In this document: positions 1 to 8,745 of the stretch, piece after piece
Numbering within the stretch: the stretch's first letter is position 1
Layout: each line of letters begins with the position of its first letter
Position numbers and translations under genes: made by a program
The notes under the pieces: model-generated
Seen by the model: only the letters and a program-made list of their open reading frames with translations
What the model was told of the DNA's origin: nothing
Databases searched by the model: none
Assembly (NCBI GenBank): GCA_002331335.1
Contig: DCZO01000019.1
Coordinates: 108,581-163,290 of the forward strand
Length of the DNA: 54,710 bases
Source of the DNA: Nitrospira sp. UBA2082
GTDB taxonomy: Bacteria; Nitrospirota; Nitrospiria; Nitrospirales; Nitrospiraceae
Reading direction: 5' to 3'

Positions 1-227
1 CCGTCATCGGCAGAAAAGGCTCTGAGTTGTCGCTTCCCATTCTTATCTTGCACCAGCACTTCAATCTTACGTTCGGCTTCTTCCAGAACCTTGAGACAGT
101 TCTTGGAAAGGCGAATTCCCTCTTCGAAGATCTTCAACGATTCATCCAAGGGCAAGTCACCCTTTTCCAATTCACCTACGATGGCTTCCAAGCGCGCCAT
201 TGCCTGTTCGAATTTCACCCCGGCCAC
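1..227 (-). CDS. xseB: Exodeoxyribonuclease VII small subunit (partial, 3' end outside window)
   Basis: Small subunit of exonuclease VII, which with XseA degrades single-stranded DNA to oligonucleotides in the cytoplasm. Read on the minus strand, a GTG codon at 227 follows a GGAGAGGAG ribosome site and opens a frame with the family's helical signature: FEQAMARLEAIV, then LEKGDLPLDESLKIFEEG and a C-terminal basic helix with VLEEAERKIEVL. About 75 codons are present, close to the usual total of 75-85, so only the tail is missing. It lies 54 bp downstream of xseA on the same strand, the usual xseA-xseB order. The start rests on the strong ribosome site; an internal ATG nine codons later is the alternative. 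Confidence 0.9.
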   Translation of the reverse strand, partial: MAGVKFEQAMARLEAIVGELEKGDLPLDESLKIFEEGIRLSKNCLKVLEEAERKIEVLVQDKNGKRQLRAFSADD

Positions 228-281
228 AGTTGTCTCCTCTCCGACAAGGAATGGGCCATTATAGCGGGACACGGCCGCCAT

Positions 282-1610
282 TTAAACTGATCCCTCTGGC
301 ACGGTTTCATTGACCGTGCAACGGAGCTGTCCTCTGGCAAGCCGAGCCACAACTTCCTGGCCGACCACAACCTGGCGGGCGTCCCGAACAATTCGACGCG
401 CGGACACCGTCTCCACGATGCTGTATCCTCGATCGAGGATGGCCAGCGGGCTCAGCACGTGCAGCTGCGCCAGGCAAGCATGCGCCGCGTGTGATCGCCG
501 ATCCAGGCCGTATCGCATCACCTGTTGGAGACGCGAGAGGAGCTGGGGCACCAAGGCTGTGCCGTGCCGTACTCGAGCGGTTGGGCTACGGCCTATCAAT
601 TCGCGCTGGGATGCATGGACCTGACCCCATCCCCGTTTCAGCATCTCCTGCATGGCCTGCCGCATCCGAATCACTGCACTATCCACATGCTGCATGTCCT
701 CCAACACCCGGAAACGGACATTCGCCAGATAGCTGACCATGAGATCGAGCCGGCTGCGTGTGCCGTCACAATGCCGACGGATCGCTCGTCGGCTGCGTGT
801 TGTCAATTCACCGAGACGGTCCAGCACCTCGCTCAACACCGGGGCGACCGCTTCGGCAGCGGCTGACGGTGTCGGTGCCCGCACGTCGGCCGCAAAATCC
901 GCCAAGGTGGTGTCCGTCTCATGTCCCACGGCCGATACAATGGGAATGGGTGACTCGGCGATTGCACGCACGACCCGTTCGTCGTTGAAGCTCCAGAGAT
1001 CTTCAGATGACCCACCGCCCCGACCGATGATGATCACATCGATATGGCCCACCGTCGCCAGGGATCGGATGGCTGCGACGATCTGTTCCGCCGAGCCTTC
1101 TCCCTGCACTGACACCGGTGCCAGGATGAGGTGAAGAATGGGACAGCGGCGATGCAGCACGGTCACCATATCTCGAACCGCCGCTCCCGACAGCGAGGTC
1201 ACGATCCCGACAGTTCGAGGAAATGCCGGCAAGCGTTTCTTCCGATCCTGATCGAAGAGGCCCTCGGCAGCGAGGCGATTCTTGAGCTGTTCGAACGCCA
1301 GTTGCTGCGCGCCGCGCCCTTTGGGTTCCAGATACTCAAGAATAATCTGGTACTCGCCGCGCGGCTCGTAGACCGTCACACGTCCCCGCACAATGACGTG
1401 GAGGCCGTCCTCCAAACCGAACCGCAACCGTAGCGCGGTCGGCCGGAAGATCACGGCCCGAATCTGACTGGAATCGTCCTTGAGGGTGCAGTAGAGGTGG
1501 CCGGACCCCGGCGCGCGCAGATTGGAGACCTCCCCTTCGAGCCACACCTCGACAAAGTCGCGTTCCAATGAGGCTCGAACCAATCCGGTCAGTTCGGAGA
1601 CAGTGAACAC
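282..1610 (-). CDS. xseA: Exodeoxyribonuclease VII large subunit
   Basis: Catalytic subunit of exonuclease VII, acting on single-stranded DNA in mismatch repair and DNA turnover. The 442-residue product matches the family length. It opens with an OB-fold nucleic-acid-binding domain (about 1-100: FTVSELTGLVRASLE, VWLEGEVSNLR, SGHLYCTLKD). The central catalytic region carries VGIVTSLSGAAVRD, IIIGRGGGSSEDLW, FNDERVVRAI and the VGHETDTTLADFAADVRAPTPSAAA block that is diagnostic of XseA. A long helical region follows, then a short C-terminal domain with LDRGYSIV. The start is a GTG codon. It precedes xseB in the same direction. No motif is missing. Confidence 0.97.
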   Translation of the reverse strand: MFTVSELTGLVRASLERDFVEVWLEGEVSNLRAPGSGHLYCTLKDDSSQIRAVIFRPTALRLRFGLEDGLHVIVRGRVTVYEPRGEYQIILEYLEPKGRGAQQLAFEQLKNRLAAEGLFDQDRKKRLPAFPRTVGIVTSLSGAAVRDMVTVLHRRCPILHLILAPVSVQGEGSAEQIVAAIRSLATVGHIDVIIIGRGGGSSEDLWSFNDERVVRAIAESPIPIVSAVGHETDTTLADFAADVRAPTPSAAAEAVAPVLSEVLDRLGELTTRSRRAIRRHCDGTRSRLDLMVSYLANVRFRVLEDMQHVDSAVIRMRQAMQEMLKRGWGQVHASQRELIGRSPTARVRHGTALVPQLLSRLQQVMRYGLDRRSHAAHACLAQLHVLSPLAILDRGYSIVETVSARRIVRDARQVVVGQEVVARLARGQLRCTVNETVPEGSV

Positions 1611-1673
1611 CTGTCTCGATGGAGCATCGGAGAATAGCGGGGTGGATGGGATGCGGCGCGTGGACAGTCTCCT

Positions 1674-2453
1674 TCAGTCGATCAAGCGGATTCGTTCAAG
1701 GGCGACGGCTTTGCCCAAACGCGCGTCCAACTCAAGCAGCACCGCGCAGAACACCGACGGACCGGACGCCACTTCGAACCGTTTGGGCATGCCCGTCAGG
1801 AACTTTTCGATCGCCAGCTCTTTTTTCACACCGATCACCGAGTGCAGCGGCCCGGTCATTCCGATGTCAGTAATATACGCCGTGCCTTTCGGAAGAATCT
1901 GCTCATCGGCGGTTTGCACGTGCGTGTGGGTCCCGACCACCGCCGTTACCTCGCCGTCCAAATAATGCCCCATGGCCATCTTTTCCGATGTGGCCTCGGC
2001 GTGCATATCGACGACTACCGCCAACGTTTCCTGTTTCAATTTCGACACTTCGCGTTTGGCCGTTTGAAACGGACAATCGATCGTCGGCATATAGGCCCGC
2101 CCCATCAGCTGAAGGACCGCCAACTTTTCTCCGCCGGCGGTTTCCACGACCACACTCCCTCTACCTGGCACACCAGGCGGATAGTTGGCGGGGCGCAGGA
2201 GACGGGATTGGCGTGGGAAATACTCAAGGGCCTCCTTCTTGTCCCAGGCATGATTGCCCGTTGTGATCACCGAGAGGCCCAGTTCGAATAATTCGTCCGC
2301 CAGCTCCGGCGTAATACCGAATCCGCCCGCGGCATTCTCACCGTTCCCGATCACAACATCGACTTGCCGCTGCGCCACCAGGCGCGGCACTGCGCGGGAC
2401 ACGGCTCGCCGGCCCGGTTCACCCATGATATCGCCAATACACAGGACCTTCAT
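1674..2453 (-). CDS. ymdB: YmdB/TIGR00282-family metallophosphoesterase
   Basis: Calcineurin-like metallophosphoesterase of the YmdB group; the Bacillus homologue hydrolyses 2',3'-cyclic nucleotides. The 259 residues are full length. Metal-ligand motifs are visible in order: CIGDIMGEPGR (Asp), IGNGENAAGG (Glu), TTGNHAWD (Asn/His), VDMHAEATSEK and GTHTHVQTADE (His pair). There is no signal peptide, so it is cytoplasmic. Its ATG lies inside the last codons of rny with a 4-bp ATGA overlap, so the two are translationally coupled. Pairing of an RNase Y with a YmdB-type enzyme is a recurrent bacterial arrangement and suggests shared work in RNA decay. Substrate in this organism is unknown. Confidence 0.93.
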   Translation of the reverse strand: MKVLCIGDIMGEPGRRAVSRAVPRLVAQRQVDVVIGNGENAAGGFGITPELADELFELGLSVITTGNHAWDKKEALEYFPRQSRLLRPANYPPGVPGRGSVVVETAGGEKLAVLQLMGRAYMPTIDCPFQTAKREVSKLKQETLAVVVDMHAEATSEKMAMGHYLDGEVTAVVGTHTHVQTADEQILPKGTAYITDIGMTGPLHSVIGVKKELAIEKFLTGMPKRFEVASGPSVFCAVLLELDARLGKAVALERIRLID

Positions 2454-4051
2454 CGGGCATATTCCACGTACCGGCTCTCCCGAATGACGGTCACCTTGAT
2501 CTGGCCGGGATATGTCAATTCCTGTTCGATCTTTTTCGCCAGTTCGCGTGACAGCTGAAACGACTCGGCGTCGGTGATGTCCTCCTGGCGGACGATCACG
2601 CGGATCTCTCGCCCCGCTTGAATCGCATAGGCCTTTTGCACGCCTTTTTGTCCCGTCGCCAACGATTCAAGCTTTTCCAGCCGTTTGACGTAGGACTCCA
2701 GGGCCTCTCTTCTGGCGCCAGGCCGGGCCGCCGATAGCGCCTCCGCTGCCGCCACCAGCACACTCTCCGGACAAATCGGCTCCACCTGTTCATGATGGGC
2801 GGCGATCGCGTTGACGATCTTGGGAGATTCTCCGTATTTTTTGGCGATCTCAGCCCCCAGCATGGCATGCGGCCCTTCTTCTTCGTGGCTGACCGCTTTG
2901 CCGATGTCGTGGAGCAAGGCGCCGCGCCGCGCCAACCTCACGTCCAAGCCGAGTTCCGACGCCATGATGCCGCAAATATACGACGCTTCCCGTGCATGAT
3001 ACAGATTGTTCTGTCCGTAGCTCGTCCGATACTTGAGCCGCCCCAGTACTTTGATCAACTCAGGATGAAAATCTGCGAGCCCCAATTCGAAGATAATCTT
3101 TTCGGCTTCTTCGTACATCAGCTTGTCGATGTCGACCTTCACCTTCTCGACAATCTCTTCGATGCGGGTGGGATGGATCCGCCCATCGTGCATCAACCGC
3201 TCGAGCGATACCTTGGCAATCTCGCGCCGCAAGGGATCGAACCCCGATATGATCACGGCCTCCGGCGTCTCATCGATGATCAAATCAATCCCTGTGGCCG
3301 CCTCGATCGCGCGGATATTTCGCCCTTCCCGGCCGATGATCCGGCCCTTCATGGCATCGTTCGGAATCTGGACCACCGAGATCGTGGATTCCGACACGTA
3401 GTCACGCACCACCCGCTGAATGGAGCTGGTGATGATTTCGCGGGCCTCCCGTTCGGCGTTCTCACGCGCCTCTTCGATGGTCCGCTTGGCAATGCCCGCC
3501 GCATCGAGCCGGGCCTGCGATTCCATTTCGGCGATCAAGTGTTTCTTGGCCTCATCCGCCGTCATCCCCGCGACACGCTCCAACGCTTCACGATGTTCGC
3601 GCTCAGCCTTGGCGCAGGCGGCTTGCTTCGCGGCCAGCCCCTCCTCTCGTCGCACGAAATCCTGATCGCGCTTCTGTAACTCACTGTCCCGTTTTTCTAC
3701 CGCGGCGAGCTTCCGATCGAGACCTTCCTCCCGCTGGATCAGACGTTTCTCCAACGCCGCGAACTCCACGAGCTTGGCCTTTTGCTCCTTTTCAAGCTCG
3801 GATTTGGCCTGGAACACCAGGTCCTTGGCTTCAAGCCTGGCTTCTTTCACCAGGTTCTCAGCCTCACGCTGCGCGTTTAGGACAATCTGCTTGGCCTGCC
3901 CATCCCGCTCGGCCTGTTTCGAGGCGGCCATGTTGCGGCGCACCACCTCGAACACCCCGGCACCGAGGAGAGCGCCGATGATTCCGCATACGATGGACAA
4001 CACAATTGAGGTTGAAATGGGAGTCACCCCCTTGTCGGAATGACCAGGCAT
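2450..4051 (-). CDS. rny: Ribonuclease Y
   Basis: Membrane-anchored endoribonuclease that starts mRNA decay. The 533 residues show the whole family layout: an N-terminal transmembrane helix (about residues 13-37), a long charged coiled coil rich in Lys/Glu to about residue 200, a KH RNA-binding domain (GRIIGREGRNIRAIE, with FDPLRREIAK) and an HD hydrolase domain with LLHDIGKAVSHEEEGPHA giving the metal-binding HD pair. The C-terminal YPGQIKVTVIRE is typical. The start codon sits in a perfect hairpin described separately, and only AGG is seen as a ribosome site. A GTG eight codons downstream, right after AAGGGG, is spaced too closely to be a better start. It overlaps ymdB by 4 bp. Confidence 0.97.
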   Translation of the reverse strand: MPGHSDKGVTPISTSIVLSIVCGIIGALLGAGVFEVVRRNMAASKQAERDGQAKQIVLNAQREAENLVKEARLEAKDLVFQAKSELEKEQKAKLVEFAALEKRLIQREEGLDRKLAAVEKRDSELQKRDQDFVRREEGLAAKQAACAKAEREHREALERVAGMTADEAKKHLIAEMESQARLDAAGIAKRTIEEARENAEREAREIITSSIQRVVRDYVSESTISVVQIPNDAMKGRIIGREGRNIRAIEAATGIDLIIDETPEAVIISGFDPLRREIAKVSLERLMHDGRIHPTRIEEIVEKVKVDIDKLMYEEAEKIIFELGLADFHPELIKVLGRLKYRTSYGQNNLYHAREASYICGIMASELGLDVRLARRGALLHDIGKAVSHEEEGPHAMLGAEIAKKYGESPKIVNAIAAHHEQVEPICPESVLVAAAEALSAARPGARREALESYVKRLEKLESLATGQKGVQKAYAIQAGREIRVIVRQEDITDAESFQLSRELAKKIEQELTYPGQIKVTVIRESRYVEYAR

Positions 4052-4060
4052 TAGCCTGGT
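4043..4060 (-). promoter_or_regulatory. Hairpin across the rny start codon
   Basis: On the minus strand the bases ACCAGGC-TAAT-GCCTGGT form a perfect 7-bp stem with a 4-base loop. The ATG of rny uses the last two loop bases and the first base of the 3' arm, and the weak AGG ribosome site lies in the 5' arm. The structure is seen in the sequence; that it lowers or regulates rny translation is inference. Confidence 0.5.
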
Positions 4061-4063
4061 TCA

Positions 4064-4603
4064 TATATGCATCCTGAACAGATTGCGGGGGATTCGAGAA
4101 AGCGGCACAAAGGGGAGCGGCTCAGAAAATCGCTGACGGGTCAGCCCGGAAACAAACGAGACCATCTGGCTTGTTGTACGACACTGGTGAGATCCTTCTC
4201 CGCATATCTCTTCCGTGATTGGAAGGCTCGTCGAGTTATGGAGCCCGCCCTTCTTGAAGCGTCTATGCCGAAGACAGGAACAGCACACGTTAACTTGTCA
4301 TCACCACCCGGCCATCTCCCTATACCTTCTTCCCACACGCGCATCCAGAATCGCCGAATGGGAATGACTCCTCCGACCGACACCCACCGGGTTGCCGTCT
4401 CGTACATCCACATCCACAGATTGGTTCTCGTTCTCACAACACTGATTTCCAGTTGAGTCAACAATCCTGAGTACAGACTCCTCGTGGCCGACTTGTCCAC
4501 AAATCCACTCGCGCAATTCACTTTCTGAGGTCACGATAACAAAGGGCTTCTTTGAAAGCAAGGTCAAACTTGCTTCGTACCGAGAGGGAATCAACGAAGG
4601 GCG
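4064..4603. other. 540-bp spacer between zapA and rny with no convincing gene
   Basis: No frame here looks like a protein: the plus-strand frame opening near 4067 and the minus-strand frames near 4521 and 4594 have no ribosome site, no family resemblance and odd composition. On the minus strand, directly after zapA, there is a short hairpin (GAAGCAAG with CTTGCTTTC, about 4553-4577) without a clear T run, and a hairpin GGGCTC/GAGCC near 4230-4250. In many bacteria the 6S RNA gene follows zapA, so a non-coding RNA is possible, but I cannot fold a convincing 6S shape. Confidence 0.4.
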
Positions 4604-4900
4604 TCAGCGAAAGAGGGAGGTCGGCATCTGCTCATCAATGGAGTCCATGAGCACAGTCATGCGCCGCTCGACATCCGCCTCTCCTTGTGCCCGCTTCTTC
4701 TCGGACTCAAAGAGCTGATGCGCCAGATTGATGGCCGTGAGGACCGCCAATTTCGAGGGGGTTGCCGTCTTCATCCCTTCAGCCAAATGCCTCATGTGAT
4801 CGTCGACGAAGTGGGCCAGCCGCCGGATATAGGCATCGTCGGCCTCGCCGCGAATCGCGTACCGCTGACCATAGATCTCGACATCAATAATCCTAGTCAA
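4604..4900 (-). CDS. zapA: Cell division protein ZapA
   Basis: Z-ring-associated protein that crosslinks FtsZ filaments at midcell. From the TTG at 4900 the product is 98 residues, starting LTRIIDVEIYGQRYAIRG, followed by YIRRLAHFVDDHMRHL and a helical region ending in a coiled coil. This is the ZapA pattern and length. The TTG start is chosen because AAGGAGGTGG lies five bases upstream, inside the end of the preceding gene; an in-frame GTG at 4927 would make a longer protein but has no ribosome site. The first eight bases overlap the stop of the ZapB-like gene, so the two division genes are translationally coupled. Confidence 0.92.
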   Translation of the reverse strand: MTRIIDVEIYGQRYAIRGEADDAYIRRLAHFVDDHMRHLAEGMKTATPSKLAVLTAINLAHQLFESEKKRAQGEADVERRMTVLMDSIDEQMPTSLFR

Positions 4901-5147
4901 GAGCCACCTCCTTGGAGTCGTCCGCACATTCCAGCAATTCGATCTCGCTCATGACCCGCTCGATTCGCGACTTGATATCGAGACGTTCTTTCTCCCACCG
5001 CCGGTTCACGTCATCTTGAGACACTATCTGCTGACGGGCCGCTTTGACTTCATCTTCCAACGACGCATTTTTCCGTTTGAGCTCTTGAACTAACTTCACC
5101 AAGTCCTTGATCCGAGTCTCCAGCACATCGAGACGGTCCAACGCCAT
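4893..5147 (-). CDS. ZapB-like coiled-coil cell division protein
   Basis: A short, almost wholly helical protein (84 residues from the ATG at 5147; 91 from a GTG at 5168). It has heptad-like repeats (LDRLDVLETRIKDLVKLVQELKRKN, shown here only by type) and many Glu/Lys/Arg residues, as in ZapB/DUF904 proteins, which form coiled-coil layers that stabilise the Z-ring with ZapA. Immediate overlap with zapA supports this job. Neither start has a strong ribosome site: GCGGGA precedes the ATG and only CGGA precedes the GTG. Assignment rests on coiled-coil character plus context, because such proteins have little sequence signature. Confidence 0.75.
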   Translation of the reverse strand: MALDRLDVLETRIKDLVKLVQELKRKNASLEDEVKAARQQIVSQDDVNRRWEKERLDIKSRIERVMSEIELLECADDSKEVALD

Positions 5148-5214
5148 GACAATCCCGCTTTCGTTCACGAGTGAATCCGGTAGGACGCACTATAGAAAAC
5201 TTCGCAAAATCTTG

Positions 5215-7539
5215 TCAAGAAACCGGCTTTGCGGCGCCGTTGAGCCGGACATATTCTTTGTAACTGCGGAGCACCCGTTTCACATATTGTCTGGTCTCTT
5301 GGAACGGGATGAGCTCGACGAATTCGTCTTCGCTCCGTCCACGATACACCGTCGCCCAACTCTCAACGGCGATCGGACCGGCATTGTACGCCGCAATGGT
5401 TTGCACCACATTGCCCGAAAACTGCGCAAGTAACTGCTGTACGTACCGCACTCCGATCTGGATATTGGTGTCCTGATCGAATAAATCCTCCCGCACCACG
5501 CCGGGAAGGCGATGGCGTTGGGCGACCGCATTGGCGGTCGCCGGCATGATTTGCATCAGGCCGATGGCTCCGACACGGGACACCGCCCGCCGATCATACT
5601 GGCTTTCTTCTCGGATGATCGCCGCGACAAGAAATGGATCGACTCCCTCAACACCCTGCATTTTGATCGTCCGAAGCAGTCCTGTCGGATAGGCCACGCT
5701 CCAAAGGCCGTCCGCGACGGGCCCACCGGTCCGTTCCAACCGATCGCGGAATCGGGTCCGCACAAGCCGGAGCGCATGATGGTAGGCCCCGACTTCATTC
5801 AACAGCATGGACAACGTCGTCAACACATTCGGATCCTGGCTGTAGCGGTCCGTCAGCGCGGTGAGTTCTCTTGCGGCATCTTGTTCAAGGCCGAGCGTTC
5901 TGAGTTCGACCGCCCGCTGATAGGCCGACTGTTGCTCGACTTCCTTTCGGCGCTCCTCTTGGCGCACTGGTTCCTGGTCCGGATCCACGGGCGATGGATC
6001 TGCAACCGCCACGGCCACAGGCTCCTCCAGGGTCTTGGCGGTTTCCGAGGAGACGACGATCGGGAGATCCGTCCGCCCCTGAGCCAATTGGCAATAATAG
6101 GTATAGGGATAGCGTTTGCAGAGCACCTGGAAGAGGTCCCGCGATTTGGCCCTTCCGTTACGCCCGTAGGACCGGGCGATCCAATAAAGCGCCTGCGGCT
6201 CAAACTCGCTGTCCCGCTGATCGACAATCTGCTGCCACACCCCGATGGCCTCAGGATATCGGCCCGTTCGATAGAGCACCCAGCCTTCCCGCCATTGCGC
6301 TTCAGCCCGCTGGGATGCCGGTTCTCCGAACCTCGTGACTTGCCGATACTTTGCGATCGCCTCGTCGAACTGTGCCTGATCTTCTAACCAGATCCCGGCA
6401 AACAAATTGATCTGGCCCTTCTGCTCGGGAGACAACGACCGCTTGACTGCAGTCCGGCTCAGCTCCAGCAATTTCTCCCCCAGTCCCTGCCGGAGATAGA
6501 CCCGAGCCAGCCAGACGACAGCTTCATCGGAGTTGGCCGTCTGCTCTCTGGCCAGTTCTTGAAAAGTCTCCCGCGCCTGGTCATACAGCTTCAATCGGAC
6601 CTGGGCGATGCCCCGTTTGAGTTTCGCCTCTGCGCGCCGCGAGGCAGATGGCTCACCCGCGAGAAACCTATTCAGCTCGTCAATCGCTTCCGCGTGCAAC
6701 GCCTGTCCGAGAAACACCTGGGCCCTGGCGAAGATGTCGTCCGGCTGGGGAGTCCAGGCCTCCCCGCCGATGTTGGTCGCCAGCAGCGCTTCCGCCTCCT
6801 TCGCTTCCTTCGTCTGCGGGAACTTCACCCACAATTTTTTGAGCGCCTCCCTGGCCTCGGCCTGCTGACCGTTTCGGAGATGGCAATCGGCCAACCGCAG
6901 CCAGGCTTGAGACGCCCCAGCGTCCTTGTCGTTCAAGCTCACCGCTTTGGTCAGCCACGCCACGGCCTCAGGGCAACTGGAGGCTTGATACCAGGACTCT
7001 CCGGCGCGAAGGGCCACGAGACCGAGGAGATTGGAGTCCGGCACCGACTGTGAAATCCCCCCGAACACCAGCGCCGCCTCCTTCGCCTCACCCTGGCGAA
7101 GTTGAGCCTCACCTATCCACAACCGGACATAATCGTCGAGGATAGGGAATTCCTGCTGGGCTGTCCGCAGATAGGGGAGGGCGGAAGCCGGGTTCTTGTC
7201 AATGAGCATGACGCCCGACAACAAACCGGCCCGTTTGGCCCACATCGAATCGGGGAACCGTTCCATCACTCGGCGTAGCCGTTCCAACTTGAGCGCCTGA
7301 ACCTGGTCTTTCGTCAAGGTATTGCCGAGCCGTTCCTTCGGCCAGACGGCGGCGGCGAAACATTCCTCCGGCGATCCACAGTTTTCCACCTGTTGCAACT
7401 CCGAACCAACCACCTGCGCCGAAGAGGCGCTCCGGGGAAACACGCAGCCGACGAGGATCAGAGCCGCCACCAGCGACACCAGTGGTAACCTGCGGGCGAG
7501 GATCGAATCAGGATCGGACCAGTGGTTCAGATTCTTCAT
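5215..7539 (-). CDS. slt: Soluble-type lytic transglycosylase (Slt) with TPR-like repeats, probable lipoprotein
   Basis: Cleaves the MurNAc-GlcNAc bond of peptidoglycan with formation of 1,6-anhydro ends. The 774-residue product begins with a signal sequence ending in a lipobox (LVGC at about 29-32), so it is likely anchored in a membrane as a lipoprotein. Residues from about 80 to 560 are a superhelix of TPR-like repeats (for example YQASSCPEAVAWLTKAV and AQFDEAIAKYRQV). The catalytic domain follows: IIREESQYDRRAVS with catalytic Glu at about 644, GAIGLMQIMPATA, and TIAAYNAGP. The C-terminal QYVKRVLRSYKEY is typical of the family. It stands alone, divergent from rlmN. Confidence 0.93.
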   Translation of the reverse strand: MKNLNHWSDPDSILARRLPLVSLVAALILVGCVFPRSASSAQVVGSELQQVENCGSPEECFAAAVWPKERLGNTLTKDQVQALKLERLRRVMERFPDSMWAKRAGLLSGVMLIDKNPASALPYLRTAQQEFPILDDYVRLWIGEAQLRQGEAKEAALVFGGISQSVPDSNLLGLVALRAGESWYQASSCPEAVAWLTKAVSLNDKDAGASQAWLRLADCHLRNGQQAEAREALKKLWVKFPQTKEAKEAEALLATNIGGEAWTPQPDDIFARAQVFLGQALHAEAIDELNRFLAGEPSASRRAEAKLKRGIAQVRLKLYDQARETFQELAREQTANSDEAVVWLARVYLRQGLGEKLLELSRTAVKRSLSPEQKGQINLFAGIWLEDQAQFDEAIAKYRQVTRFGEPASQRAEAQWREGWVLYRTGRYPEAIGVWQQIVDQRDSEFEPQALYWIARSYGRNGRAKSRDLFQVLCKRYPYTYYCQLAQGRTDLPIVVSSETAKTLEEPVAVAVADPSPVDPDQEPVRQEERRKEVEQQSAYQRAVELRTLGLEQDAARELTALTDRYSQDPNVLTTLSMLLNEVGAYHHALRLVRTRFRDRLERTGGPVADGLWSVAYPTGLLRTIKMQGVEGVDPFLVAAIIREESQYDRRAVSRVGAIGLMQIMPATANAVAQRHRLPGVVREDLFDQDTNIQIGVRYVQQLLAQFSGNVVQTIAAYNAGPIAVESWATVYRGRSEDEFVELIPFQETRQYVKRVLRSYKEYVRLNGAAKPVS

Positions 7540-7601
7540 AGCCGTTCAATATACCGTGCGGACTGCAAGAATAGAAGTTTCACCGCGGTTTCACCCTCCC
7601 A

Positions 7602-7631
7602 TTGGACCCATGTTGGTCCGGATCGTATTTA
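7602..7631 (+). promoter_or_regulatory. Candidate promoter upstream of rlmN
   Basis: TTGGAC (7602-7607) and TATTTA (7626-7631) are separated by 18 bases and lie 15-40 bases before the rlmN start. An inverted repeat GGACC/GGTCC (7604-7619) overlaps the -35 box. The -10 match is only fair, so this is a weak call made from sequence alone. Confidence 0.3.
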
Positions 7632-7646
7632 TGTTAGGCTCTCTCA

Positions 7647-8744
7647 ATGACTACCACCTCATCGATACCGAATGTCCCCATCAACCTGCTGGCGCTCACA
7701 GAGCCTGAGATGGTGTCGTTTATCCGTGCCCAAGGTTGGCCGGGCTATCGTGCCACCCAGATTCTCCGGTGGCTCTACCAGCGGCGCGCGCGTACCATTG
7801 CCGACATGACCGACCTGTCTCTGCGCGACCGGGCCACACTAGCCGAGTCCGCGAGGATCACGCGCGCGACCGGTTGCACGGTCCTCCAGTCCCAAGACGG
7901 CACACGCAAATTGCTGTTGAGACTCGACGACGGCATGACGATCGAAGCCGTGCTGATTCCGGATGACGAGAGGCTGACGTTGTGTGTCTCCACCCAAGTC
8001 GGCTGTATGTTGGACTGCGGATTTTGCCTCACAGGCACGATGGGGCTGAAACGCAACCTCAAGCCCCACGAAATCATCGACCAAGTCTTGGCAGCCCAAG
8101 ACCGGCTGAATGCCGGTGAGCGCATCACCAACCTTGTCTTCATGGGGATGGGAGAGCCATTGGCAAATGTGGATGCGCTCGAGGCGGCCGTGGCCTGCCT
8201 CACGAATAAATCATGGGGTCTCGGATGGTCGCCGAGACGTATCACGGTGTCGACAGCGGGGCTTGCGTCCCGGCTGAAGCACGTTGCGGCACTCGGCGTC
8301 AACCTGGCCATCTCTCTCAATGCCACCACGGACGCACAGCGCCGGGACCTGATGCCTGCCGCCAGCGAGCTCGCCTCGCTCAGATCCCTGCTCGCCGCCT
8401 GCCGCCGGTATCCCCTCGCATTGAATCGCCGTCTCACGTTCGAATACGTCCTCTTGGCGGGGGTGAATGATCTTCCCTCCGACGCCCAACGATTGGCCAC
8501 CCTGCTGCGGAACATCCGGTGCAAAGTGAATCTGATCCCGTTCAATGAATTTCCCGGAAGCCGCTTCCGCCGACCGCACGATCGCGATATCCTCCAATTT
8601 CAAACCGCGCTCCGCCATGCCGGCATCGATGCGTTCGTCCGCAAGAGCCGGGGACGCGACGTGCTTGGAGCATGCGGACAACTGGGAGAACCGCCGGGAC
8701 GCCCAGACCCGATTGCCTTGACACTCATCGAATCTCGTTGCTAG
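7647..8744 (+). CDS. rlmN: Dual-specificity 23S rRNA/tRNA C2-adenosine methyltransferase RlmN
   Basis: Radical-SAM methyltransferase that methylates C2 of A2503 in 23S rRNA and A37 of some tRNAs. The 365 residues show the N-terminal helical domain (YRATQILRWLYQRR) and the radical-SAM cluster motif CMLDCGFC with Cys120, Cys124 and Cys127. SAM-binding blocks TNLVFMGMGEPLANVDAL, RITVSTAGL and LAISLNATTD follow, then the catalytic Cys near the C terminus in GRDVLGACGQL. All key residues are present. It is the first gene of a plus-strand run; the next start codon follows its stop by one base, so co-transcription with the M16 peptidase pair is likely. Confidence 0.97.
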   Translation: MTTTSSIPNVPINLLALTEPEMVSFIRAQGWPGYRATQILRWLYQRRARTIADMTDLSLRDRATLAESARITRATGCTVLQSQDGTRKLLLRLDDGMTIEAVLIPDDERLTLCVSTQVGCMLDCGFCLTGTMGLKRNLKPHEIIDQVLAAQDRLNAGERITNLVFMGMGEPLANVDALEAAVACLTNKSWGLGWSPRRITVSTAGLASRLKHVAALGVNLAISLNATTDAQRRDLMPAASELASLRSLLAACRRYPLALNRRLTFEYVLLAGVNDLPSDAQRLATLLRNIRCKVNLIPFNEFPGSRFRRPHDRDILQFQTALRHAGIDAFVRKSRGRDVLGACGQLGEPPGRPDPIALTLIESRC

Positions 8745-8745
8745 C

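Noticed and set aside
27..290. Plus-strand frame of 87 codons at the left edge
   Set aside because: It is the reverse of xseB and the xseA-xseB gap. The minus strand has a ribosome site, GTG start and clear XseB signature.
2792..3679. Long plus-strand frame (295 codons) opposite rny
   Set aside because: Antisense shadow of the well-conserved RNase Y coding sequence, a common effect in GC-rich genes; no family resemblance.
4067..4594. Several frames of 75-129 codons in the zapA-rny spacer
   Set aside because: No ribosome sites, no family resemblance, atypical residue use; the frames overlap each other on both strands.
4064..4603. Confident 6S RNA (ssrS) call
   Set aside because: Only position and a very short motif are suggestive. 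I could not find the closing stem and central bubble, so it is left as a hypothesis.
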